From BD2-11 clade cluster bacterium bin43 (GTDB taxonomy: Bacteria; Gemmatimonadota; Gemmatimonadetes; Longimicrobiales; Gaopeijiaceae): a stretch of DNA of 64,000 bases. The notes below the pieces were generated by a model. It made no database searches, was not told the DNA's origin, and saw only the letters and a list, made by a program, of their open reading frames with translations. This document shows, piece after piece, positions 8,140 through 17,069 of this stretch. Within the stretch, counting starts at the first letter, position 1. Each line of letters begins with the position of its first letter. The position numbers and the translations under genes are program-made. The stretch lies in assembly GCA_002238605.1 (NCBI GenBank), contig MPMR01000009.1, forward strand, positions 91,340-155,339, read 5' to 3'.

Positions 8140-9756
8140 GTGCTCGGGACTGCCGGCTTCCCGTTGACCCATCAGGAGCTCCTCGACCTGATCGCCGAAG
8201 GCGAGGGTCCCGGGATCGAGTTCCAGCGCTCGCTCGGGCGAGACTTCGGCCGGGAGTTGTGCGCGTTCGCGAACGGAGACGGCGGGACCGTCCTGCTCGG
8301 CGTGTCCAAGTCCGGGGAGGTGGTCGGCGTCGGCAACCATCGCCGGACCCGCGTCAAGGTGCTCACCGTTGCCCGGTCCTCGGACCCGCCGATCGTGGTC
8401 GAGATCGAGAGCGTGGGCGAGGTGATGTGCGTGACCGTCCCCGCCCAGAAGTACAAGCCCTATTCCATCGGATGGCGCGCGTTCGTGCGCGAGGGGAGGG
8501 GCAGTCGGCGACTGACCAACGCGGAGATCAAGGATCTCTACTACGCCGTCGGGCGCGCGCACTTCGACAAGGAGCCGTGCGAGGCATTCTCGATGGATGC
8601 TCATCTCAAGGCCGACGTCTGGGAGCGGTTCATCGGTCGGGCGAGGATTCCCGAAGCCATGCACGCGATCCTGGCGCTGCGCAACCTCGGCCTGGTCGAC
8701 ACCGAAGACCGGATGACATACGCGGGCGCGTGGCTGCTCGCCCACGACATTCGTCAATTCACGGATAGCGCGTATGTATCCTGTGCTCTCTATCGGGGAA
8801 CCGAGGAGGCGGGAAGCCTCGAGCGGCGTGACTTCCACGGCTCGCTGCCGGAGATCGCGGACGAAGCGCTGGCGTGGGTGCTGCACAGAATCAACGTCCA
8901 GTTCCCGATCTGGGGTGAAGACGCCGAAGGGCGTCCCGAGCTGCCTGGGGAAGCCTTGCGCGAAGCGTTTGCGAACGCGATCGCCCACCGTGACTACCGC
9001 TCCCGCAACCACGTGCGCGTGCACGTCTTCAAGGACCGCGTCGAGATCACCAGCCCCGGCAGCCTGCCCGAGGGCATGAACGAGGCCGATCTGGGAACCA
9101 AGAGCGTCCCCCGCAATCCGCTGCTGTACGGGATGCTCGCCCGCATGGGCCTGGTGGGCGGAATCGGTTCAGGCATTCGGCGCATGAAGTCGCTTTGCCG
9201 GGAGTACGGGGTCGAGGAACCTCGGATTGAGGTTTCCGGAAGCAAGGTGACCACCAGTTTCAGGCGCCCCCCTGCCATCCAGCTTCAGCCGTCGACGATT
9301 GACGATGACGAGTTCGCTGACATACAGGACAGCCTGTTTGCAGTACAGGATATCGAGGCGGGAGGGCCTGAAGGACCTGTCGATGAAGGAAATAATACAA
9401 GAGAGCGGGCCGCGCCGTACAGGTATCATACAGGGCTAATACAAGTGTGGGAGCGGAAGACCACGGTCCAGGTGCGGGAGCTGGTAAGAGTGCTGGATCG
9501 CGAGCGATCCAGAGTGCAGATTCTCGAGGCCCTTGGCCTCAGGAACCGAAGCAACCTGGTGGTCAACTACCTGCGCCCGGCACTTGACGCCGGACTCGTC
9601 GAGATGACGATCCCGGACAAGCCCACGAGCGGAAGGCAGAAGTACCGGCTCACGCCCATGGGGCTCGAGTTGCGGGGGGGGGCGGGCGGGGGGCGGCGGC
9701 GGCGCGCCGCGCCCGCCCGCCACGCCGGAGCCTCCGTCTCTCATGGCGCCGGATGA
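8140..9756 (+). CDS. AlbA_2/Schlafen-type putative ATP-binding protein, RecG-like family
   Basis: This 538-residue protein begins with an AlbA_2 (Schlafen-like) domain (about 15-140: GIEFQRSLGRDFGRELCAFA, then GGTVLLGV). The middle region has the HATPase_c_4-like EALREAFANAIAHRDYRS, then PGSLPEGM and GGIGSGIRRM. A winged helix sits at the C-terminus (RYRLTP-type ending). Such proteins are often mislabelled as ATP-dependent DNA helicases; they are probably DNA-binding regulators or defence-linked factors. The linker at about 385-435 uses AT-rich, rare codons unlike the rest. The C-terminus runs through a nine-G tract and a GC hairpin and overlaps the next gene by 14 bases. The start could be this GTG or the TTG at 8164. 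Confidence 0.8.
   Translation: MLGTAGFPLTHQELLDLIAEGEGPGIEFQRSLGRDFGRELCAFANGDGGTVLLGVSKSGEVVGVGNHRRTRVKVLTVARSSDPPIVVEIESVGEVMCVTVPAQKYKPYSIGWRAFVREGRGSRRLTNAEIKDLYYAVGRAHFDKEPCEAFSMDAHLKADVWERFIGRARIPEAMHAILALRNLGLVDTEDRMTYAGAWLLAHDIRQFTDSAYVSCALYRGTEEAGSLERRDFHGSLPEIADEALAWVLHRINVQFPIWGEDAEGRPELPGEALREAFANAIAHRDYRSRNHVRVHVFKDRVEITSPGSLPEGMNEADLGTKSVPRNPLLYGMLARMGLVGGIGSGIRRMKSLCREYGVEEPRIEVSGSKVTTSFRRPPAIQLQPSTIDDDEFADIQDSLFAVQDIEAGGPEGPVDEGNNTRERAAPYRYHTGLIQVWERKTTVQVRELVRVLDRERSRVQILEALGLRNRSNLVVNYLRPALDAGLVEMTIPDKPTSGRQKYRLTPMGLELRGGAGGGRRRRAAPARHAGASVSHGAG
9682..9720. other. strong GC hairpin at a gene junction
   Basis: GCGGGCGGG at 9682-9690 can pair with CCCGCCCGC at 9712-9720, and the loop contains the palindrome GGCGCGCC. 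It lies inside the last codons of the AlbA-type gene, just after a nine-G run (9674-9682), and about 20 bases before the glycosyltransferase start. There is no U tract, so it is not a normal intrinsic terminator. Confidence 0.5.
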
Positions 9757-10966
9757 CGGGAGGCCCGGGGCGACACTGGCCATCATGCTCATAGCCGCCG
9801 CCGTCACGCTGGTCGTCTGGGTCGCCATGGCACTGGTCACCCTGTACAGCTACCGGCATGTCTTCCGCATTGAAGAGATCGGGATGCCCCGCGACGGCGA
9901 TCCGCCCTTGCCCCGGCTGTCGGTGGTGGTAGCAGCCCGGAACGAGGAGTACGGGGTGAAGCAGGCGCTCACCTCGCTGCTCGACCTGGACTACCCGGAC
10001 TACGAGGTGATCTTCGTCGACGATCGGTCCGACGACCGCACCGGCGACATTGCGGATCGCCTGAGCGCGGGGAACGACCGCCTGAAGGTGATTCACGTCG
10101 AAGAGTTGCCCGATGGATGGTTCGGGAAGAACCACGCGTCCTGGCGCGGCGCCCGGTCGGCGCGCGGGGACGTGCTCCTCTTTACCGACGGGGACGTGGT
10201 GTTCGGGCGCGAAGCAGTGATGCGCGGGGTGCGCCATCTCCTGAGGAACGGCCGGGACCATCTCGCCGTCCTGCCCACGTTGGCGATGCGGAGTCCCATG
10301 CTGCAGGCCTGCGTGATCGTGTTCCACTGGGGTGCCCACGTCACGGCGAGGCTGTGGCAGGTTCGCGATCCCGGGAGCACGGCCTCCTTCGGGGTCGGCG
10401 CCTACAACCTGTTCCGGGCGGATTCCTACCGCGCCATCGGGGGACACCGGCAGGTGGCCCTGCGTCCCGACGAGGACTATCAGCTGGGTCGACTGGTGAA
10501 GTTGACCGGCCACCGCTCGGACCTGGTCCGGGCCGAATCCAGTGTGCGGTGCGAGTGGTATTCGTCGGTCCGGGATCTGGTCCGCGGGATGGAGAAGAAT
10601 CTCTTCGCGTTCAGGGACTACCGGATTTCGGCCGTTTTCGTGCAGACGGTCGGATTGCTGTGGACCGGAATCGCGCCGGCGGTGCTGACCGTCGTGCTGG
10701 CCCCCGTCGACATGGCGGCCGCCGCATTGTTCGCTGCCTCGACGATGGTGGCCTGGGTGTTCGCCATATGCATCGCCAGGGTTTCCCGCTTTCGCTGGTG
10801 GACGGGGCTGTTGCTTCCGGTGGCCAGTGCGGTCATCGCCTGGACCTGGTGGCGCTCGATGATCGTAACGCTCCGGGGACGACTGGCCTGGGGCGGTCCC
10901 GCGGTTCCATTGTCGGAGTTGCGCGCGGCGCGGCTGCGGCCGATGGACGATCGCCGGAGCGCGTGA
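9743..10966 (+). CDS. family 2 glycosyltransferase, membrane-bound
   Basis: This 407-residue enzyme should transfer a sugar from a nucleotide-sugar at the cytoplasmic face of the membrane. It has one N-terminal membrane segment, then a GT-A domain with LSVVVAARNEE, FVDDRSDDRTGD, the DxD-like FTDGDVVF and DEDYQLGR. Three or four C-terminal membrane segments follow. The layout resembles HpnB-like and other processive or lipid-linked GT2 enzymes. The acceptor cannot be read from the sequence. The ATG overlaps the preceding gene by 14 bases. Confidence 0.85.
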   Translation: MAPDDGRPGATLAIMLIAAAVTLVVWVAMALVTLYSYRHVFRIEEIGMPRDGDPPLPRLSVVVAARNEEYGVKQALTSLLDLDYPDYEVIFVDDRSDDRTGDIADRLSAGNDRLKVIHVEELPDGWFGKNHASWRGARSARGDVLLFTDGDVVFGREAVMRGVRHLLRNGRDHLAVLPTLAMRSPMLQACVIVFHWGAHVTARLWQVRDPGSTASFGVGAYNLFRADSYRAIGGHRQVALRPDEDYQLGRLVKLTGHRSDLVRAESSVRCEWYSSVRDLVRGMEKNLFAFRDYRISAVFVQTVGLLWTGIAPAVLTVVLAPVDMAAAALFAASTMVAWVFAICIARVSRFRWWTGLLLPVASAVIAWTWWRSMIVTLRGRLAWGGPAVPLSELRAARLRPMDDRRSA

Positions 10967-11008
10967 CTATTCTCGAGCCGACGGCTGCTCCGTCCTGGAG
11001 GTAACCGG

Positions 11009-13051
11009 GTGCGACGGATCATTGATCAACACGGAGAGAAAACAGTGTCGAAACACTTCTCAGTCGTAGTCGCGATCGGTTTCGCAGCCGCGGGATTCCC
11101 CGTCCTGGCAGGCGCACAGGCGCCGTCCACGGGGGAGCCCGAGGGGACAGTCCAGGTCACGATTGCCGAGGGCACCAATGTGGCCGTCGCGCTCTCGCCG
11201 GACGAGAGCACGCTCGCGCTCGATCTGTTGGGCCGCATCTGGGTGATGCCCGCGGCCGGAGGAGCCGCGACGGCGCTCACGGACCCGGTGGGCGACGCGC
11301 GGCAGCCCGCCTGGTCGCCGGACGGGAGCCGCATCGCCTTCCAGGCGTACTGGGACGGCAACTATCACATCTGGAGCGTGGGCGCGGACGGGACGAGTCT
11401 GCGCCAGCACACGCGCGGCCGGTTCGACCATCGTGAACCCCATTGGTCGCCGGACGGGGCTCGTCTTGCGTTTTCTTCGGACCGGGGCGGGAGCTACGAC
11501 ATCTGGGTTACGGGGATGGACGAGGGAGACCCCGAGCGGTTGACGGACTGGCCGGGCGACGAGTACGGGCCCGCGTTTTCCCCGGATGGCCGGGAGGTCG
11601 CCTTCGCGGCGGATGGAGACCGGTCCGGGATCTGGCTGACCGGGAGCGCCGGGCTTCCGGCTTCGACCGGGGGCTCGCAGCCGCGGAGGGTTACGGAAGG
11701 GGATGGGGGCCAGCTGAACGCGCCTTCGTGGAGCGCGGACGGAACGACTCTCTCGTTTAACTCCATTGGGGAAGGGCGCTCGCGCCTGCACGCGGTGGCT
11801 GTGAGCGGAGGAGAGCCGCGCACGCTCACCGGAGAGGAGGAGGACGTCTTTCCCTTCCGCGCGTCCTGGACGGCCGACGGCGACCTGTTTCATACGGGCG
11901 ATGGAGTGGTGCGGTGGTGCCGGAGCGACGGAAGCGGCCGGCGGGACGTGGCGTTCTCGGCGACGGTGACGCTCGACCGGACCGACTACCAGCGGCGGCC
12001 GCGTGATCTGCGGGCCCCCGGCCCGTTCCCGGTGCGCGGCATCGTCTCGCCGGCGGTCTCGCCCGACGGAACGCGGGTGGCGTTTTCGGCGCTGGGCGAC
12101 CTCTGGCTGCACACCATCGGCGGGGATGCGGAGCGCCTCACCGACGACCCCTGGGTCGAGGCCGACCCCGCCTGGTCGCCCGATGGCGGCCGCCTGGCGT
12201 TCGCTTCCGACCGGGACGGGTCGATCGACCTGTACGTGCGCGACCTGGGGACCGGGAGCACCCGCCGGGTAACCGAAGGGGTCGCCGCCACCGCGCCGAC
12301 CTGGTCGCCGGACGGGAGCCGCATCGCCTTCGTGGGATCGGCGGACGGGACGGCGGTGCAGGTGGTCGACCTGGCGACCGGGGTGGTGGAGACCCTGCGC
12401 GCCGGGCTGAACGGGGCGGGGCGGCCTTCCTGGTCGCCCGACGGCACATCCGTGCTGGTCTCCGCCCTCTCGCCCTATTCGGGGCGTTTCCGCGAGGGCG
12501 TGAACCGCGCGCTGGTGGTGCCTGCCCGCCCCCTGCGCACCGCCGACGCAGCAACGCTCACCGGAGCGGATGCCCGTCCCGCTCCGCCCGCGGGGTCGCG
12601 CCCGGCCACCGCGAACGGACCGTCCCGGGCCGCCGGAGGCGCGTCGCGCCCGGCCGGGGCGCCCGCGCCCCGCCCCCGCCCCCCCCCCCCGCGGGGACGC
12701 CCCGGGCCGCCGGGACCGGACCGCCCCGGGCGGCGGGAGGCGCGTCGCGCCCGGCCGGGGCGCCAGCGCCCGCCCGCCCCGCCCCCCGCGGCCACGGCCA
12801 CACCCACGACCTCCCCGCCTGGGCGGGCTGGGACCCCGCGCCCGGGCCGTCCGCGCCGCCCCTCGCGCCGGGCGACCCCGCCACCGCGCCGTCCGCGTCG
12901 CCCACAACCCCCCTCCAGACCGCCGACCGCTACCTCGACCTGCCCCTGCACGGGTCGGTCGGCAGCCGCGCCAACGACGGCCCCGCGTGGTCGCCGGACG
13001 GCCGCCAGGTGGCCTACATCTCCGACGGCGTGCTCTGGACGGTCGCCATGA
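11009..13051 (+). CDS. TolB-like propeller amidohydrolase, N-terminal part (frameshifted gene)
   Basis: This is the first part of an exported protein with a signal peptide ending near AGAQA and many TolB/WD40-like blades with repeated WSPDG motifs, for example AWSPDGSRIAF and SWSPDGTSVLV. After about residue 560 the frame enters low-complexity Pro/Arg sequence and stops at 13051. That tail is an artefact, because the true continuation is in another frame (see the 13009-14430 entry). The break is at a run of 12 C at 12679-12690. GTG 11009 has GGAGGT six bases upstream; an inner GTG at 11045 with GGAGA gives a more normal signal peptide (MSKHFSVVVAIGF). Confidence 0.8.
   Translation: MRRIIDQHGEKTVSKHFSVVVAIGFAAAGFPVLAGAQAPSTGEPEGTVQVTIAEGTNVAVALSPDESTLALDLLGRIWVMPAAGGAATALTDPVGDARQPAWSPDGSRIAFQAYWDGNYHIWSVGADGTSLRQHTRGRFDHREPHWSPDGARLAFSSDRGGSYDIWVTGMDEGDPERLTDWPGDEYGPAFSPDGREVAFAADGDRSGIWLTGSAGLPASTGGSQPRRVTEGDGGQLNAPSWSADGTTLSFNSIGEGRSRLHAVAVSGGEPRTLTGEEEDVFPFRASWTADGDLFHTGDGVVRWCRSDGSGRRDVAFSATVTLDRTDYQRRPRDLRAPGPFPVRGIVSPAVSPDGTRVAFSALGDLWLHTIGGDAERLTDDPWVEADPAWSPDGGRLAFASDRDGSIDLYVRDLGTGSTRRVTEGVAATAPTWSPDGSRIAFVGSADGTAVQVVDLATGVVETLRAGLNGAGRPSWSPDGTSVLVSALSPYSGRFREGVNRALVVPARPLRTADAATLTGADARPAPPAGSRPATANGPSRAAGGASRPAGAPAPRPRPPPPRGRPGPPGPDRPGRREARRARPGRQRPPAPPPAATATPTTSPPGRAGTPRPGRPRRPSRRATPPPRRPRRPQPPSRPPTATSTCPCTGRSAAAPTTAPRGRRTAARWPTSPTACSGRSP
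12679..12690 (+). other. 12-C homopolymer where the reading frame breaks
   Basis: Twelve consecutive C residues lie between the TolB-propeller half and the amidohydrolase half. The peptide AGGASRPAGAPA is encoded in one frame at 12632-12667 and in the next frame after the run, starting at 12733. The frame change must therefore lie between the two copies, and the C run is the obvious place. One C too few or two too many would restore a single frame. Confidence 0.85.
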
Positions 13052-14430
13052 CCCCCGAGGGCGAGACCGCCGACGTCCCCCGCCGCCTCACCAACGAGGC
13101 GGCCGACGACCCCGGCTGGACCGGGGACTCGCGCTTCATCGTCTACCTGAGCGACGACCGCCTGCGCCGCGTCGACGCCCTCACCGGCGCCGCCGAGGAC
13201 ATCACGCCCACCCTCTCCTGGACGCGGGCGGCGCCTCCCGCATCGGTGCTGGTGCGCGCCGGCGCCCTCTTCGACGGGCGCTCCGAAACGCTTCGCCGCA
13301 ACGTGGACATCATCATCGAAAACGGTCTCGTCACCGAGGTGGCCGACCGCGATCCCGCGCGCACCGCCGACCAGGTCGTGGACGCCTCCGGCCAGGTAGT
13401 GATGCCCGGCCTGATCGAGATGCACACCCACGGCGGCCTGGCGGATGGCGAATCCATGGGGCGCCTCTGGCTCTCCTACGGGGTGACCGCGACCCGCTGC
13501 CCCGCCTGCGACGGCTACGAACTCACCGAGGCGAAGGAGGCCGGCGAGTCCGGCCGCCGCATCGCGCCACGCACCTTCGGCACCGGCGGCACCATCGACG
13601 GCAGCCGCATCTACTACCCCAACGCCCCCGCCCTGGGCGCGAGCGCGCAGGTGGAGCTGCAGATGGGGCGCGCCGCCGCCCTCGGCCACGACATGATCAA
13701 GACCTACGTGCGCCTCTCCGACCCGATGCAGCGCCGGGCCATCGCCGAAGCGCACGCCCTCGGGATCCCCGTCAGCTCGCACGAGCTCTATCCCGCGGTC
13801 GCGTACGGCGGCGACGGCGTGGAGCATGTGCGGGGCACCAGTCGGCGCGGCTACTCCACCAAGGTCTCCGAGACCAACGGCATCTACGCCGACGCGGTCG
13901 ATCTGCTGGCGGCCTCCGGCATGACCCTCACGCCCACGGTCGGCATCTACGGTGGCTACGGCCTGCTCGCCGCCGAAACGCCCGACCTCTTCGACGACCC
14001 GCGCGTGGACGCCTTCTTTCCCGCCGCCGCCGCCGGCGCGCGCATCCCCCCCGACCTGGAGCTGGCGCGCCGCATGGTCGAGCGGATGTCCTCTCTCCCG
14101 CGCCGGGTGCACGAGGGCGGAGGCCGGGTCATCATGGGCACCGACTCGCCCATCATCCCCCGCGGCCTCAGCCTGCACGCGGAGATGGAGATCCTGGTCC
14201 GCTACGGCCGCATGCGCCCCGTCGACGTCCTGCGCGCCACCACCTCGGCGTCCGGCGAGGCGCTCGGGTACGAGGGACTCCTCGGAGTGGTCGCCCCGGG
14301 CGCGCTCGCCGATCTGATCGTCCTCGACGAGGATCCCCTGCAGGACATCGCCGCGACCCGCTCGGTGCGCACGGTCATCCTGGGAGGTGCGGTGTACACG
14401 ACGGAGGAGCTGCTCCGGCGTCCCGAATAG
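13009..14430 (+). CDS. TolB-like propeller amidohydrolase, C-terminal metal-hydrolase part
   Basis: This is the second part of the gene that starts at 11009. The open frame extends back to about 12680 (last propeller blade AWSPDGRQVAY), but the first available start codon is the GTG at 13009. The region encodes a metal-dependent amidohydrolase barrel: GLIEMHTHGG (HxH metal ligands), HDMIKTYVRL (candidate bridging Lys), SHEL and VEHVRGTS (His ligands), MGTDSP (catalytic Asp), and the closing strand region PGALADLIVLDEDPLQDI. Family members are exported hydrolases of amides or peptides with unknown substrates. Expressed alone it would lack a signal peptide, so without a frame correction the gene is probably broken. 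Confidence 0.82.
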   Translation: MAYISDGVLWTVAMTPEGETADVPRRLTNEAADDPGWTGDSRFIVYLSDDRLRRVDALTGAAEDITPTLSWTRAAPPASVLVRAGALFDGRSETLRRNVDIIIENGLVTEVADRDPARTADQVVDASGQVVMPGLIEMHTHGGLADGESMGRLWLSYGVTATRCPACDGYELTEAKEAGESGRRIAPRTFGTGGTIDGSRIYYPNAPALGASAQVELQMGRAAALGHDMIKTYVRLSDPMQRRAIAEAHALGIPVSSHELYPAVAYGGDGVEHVRGTSRRGYSTKVSETNGIYADAVDLLAASGMTLTPTVGIYGGYGLLAAETPDLFDDPRVDAFFPAAAAGARIPPDLELARRMVERMSSLPRRVHEGGGRVIMGTDSPIIPRGLSLHAEMEILVRYGRMRPVDVLRATTSASGEALGYEGLLGVVAPGALADLIVLDEDPLQDIAATRSVRTVILGGAVYTTEELLRRPE

Positions 14431-14551
14431 CGCTTCCTCGCCGCGGCTCCCCCCCTGACCCGGGCGAGCTTCTACAGGACGGCGGCCGGTGCCGAGATGG
14501 ATCCCGTCCTGGAACTGCCCGCTTTCCGGCGTCCCCGGGCTCGCCAAAGGG

Positions 14552-14579
14552 TTGACATCCATTTTTCCCGGGATACCTT
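14552..14579 (+). promoter_or_regulatory. sigma70-type promoter of groES-groEL
   Basis: A perfect -35 TTGACA lies at 14552-14557. A weaker -10 (ATACCT or TACCTT, 14573-14579) follows after about 15-16 bases. Transcription would start at or just inside the CIRCE operator, as in other HrcA-controlled genes. Confidence 0.6.
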
Positions 14580-14588
14580 TTCTGGCTG

Positions 14589-14615
14589 TTAGCACTCCTT
14601 GGCGTCGAGTGCTAA
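14589..14615. promoter_or_regulatory. CIRCE operator (HrcA-binding inverted repeat)
   Basis: TTAGCACTC at 14589-14597, nine bases of spacer and GAGTGCTAA at 14607-14615 match the CIRCE consensus exactly. HrcA represses groESL through this element and releases it on heat or misfolding stress. It lies about 70 bases before the groES start and just downstream of the promoter. Confidence 0.97.
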
Positions 14616-14687
14616 CAAGCGCTCGCGCCGGAGATCCGGCTCGTAAGCCAACTGTATTCGGACCACCATCCACAGGAGAACCCACGC

Positions 14688-14999
14688 ATGGCAACGAGTG
14701 CAGCGAACAGAATCAAGCCGCTCGCCGACCGCGTCGTCGTTCAGGCGGCCGAGGAGACCGAGCAGACCCGCGGCGGCCTCTACATCCCGGACACGGCCCA
14801 GAAGGAGAAGCCCCAGCAGGGCACCGTGCTCGCGGTCGGCCCCGGAAAGCAGTCCGACGACGGCACCCGCATCGACCCCGACGTGTCCGTCGGCGACACC
14901 GTTCTGTACGGCAAGTACAGCGGCACCGAGGTCACGGTGGACGACGAGGAACTGCTGATCCTCCGCGAGTCGGACATCCTGGCCATCATCACCGGCTAG
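14688..14999 (+). CDS. groES: co-chaperonin GroES
   Basis: GroES is the heptameric lid of the GroEL folding chamber in the cytoplasm. This 103-residue protein has [11 protein letters not shown], the mobile loop [24 protein letters not shown] and the final [11 protein letters not shown], and is of normal length. ATG follows CAGGAGA with good spacing. It is the first gene of a two-gene heat-shock operon under CIRCE control, 91 bases before groEL. Confidence 0.98.
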   Translation: MATSAANRIKPLADRVVVQAAEETEQTRGGLYIPDTAQKEKPQQGTVLAVGPGKQSDDGTRIDPDVSVGDTVLYGKYSGTEVTVDDEELLILRESDILAIITG

Positions 15000-15090
15000 C
15001 GGTTCCACCCCCGAGAAACCGAACGGCAACACGACGAGCAGGTGGGCGGCCGGATGCCGCCCTCGGCTCTAAACAGAGGAGAAAGAAAGC

Positions 15091-16737
<1,647 letters not shown>

Positions 16738-17069
16738 CCCTCGCGGCATGCGACAGTCCTGACCTCGCGGGACCGGGCGCCGCCCCGGCCCACGCGGGAC
16801 ACCCTGGAGCCCGGGCGCCGAGTCGTCCGGGCTTCCCTGGCGTTTGTGCTTCTCGCCGTTCAGCCTTCCGCGGTTCGTGCCTGCTGGCGCCGCATCGTGG
16901 TGAGGCCCGCCCTGACGCGTCTGTGGACCCGTTGCACCGAGTGCATGGTAGCAGCGCGGTCGATCGACACCGTGCTACGCCGTCGCGGCGATGCGCACAA
17001 TTCGCGCGCCACCGTGTATCTTCCGCGTCGATGCCTCGAACACCTTGAACCCCGCAACCCCGAAGACCG
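16738..17069 (+). other. 332-bp intergenic region between groEL and thrS
   Basis: No convincing gene is present; short open frames here have no recognisable motif. A stem AGCCCGG (16808-16814) with CCGGGCT (16827-16833) and a 12-base loop is a possible weak terminator for groESL, although no U tract follows. No T-box leader (specifier loop plus antiterminator) could be recognised before thrS. The last 60 bases presumably carry the thrS promoter, but no clear -35/-10 pair was seen. Confidence 0.5.
16807..16840 (+). terminator. possible weak terminator after groEL
   Basis: AGCCCGG and CCGGGCT form a seven-base-pair GC stem around a 12-base loop about 70 bases after the groEL stop. Only a short TTCCC follows it, so intrinsic termination would be poor. 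Confidence 0.3.

Noticed and set aside
12475..14694. A 739-codon minus-strand open frame across the frameshifted amidohydrolase
   Set aside because: It is antisense to conserved amidohydrolase motifs and also runs over the groES promoter and CIRCE element.
16738..17069. T-box riboswitch before thrS
   Set aside because: No specifier stem, T-box sequence or competing antiterminator could be recognised.
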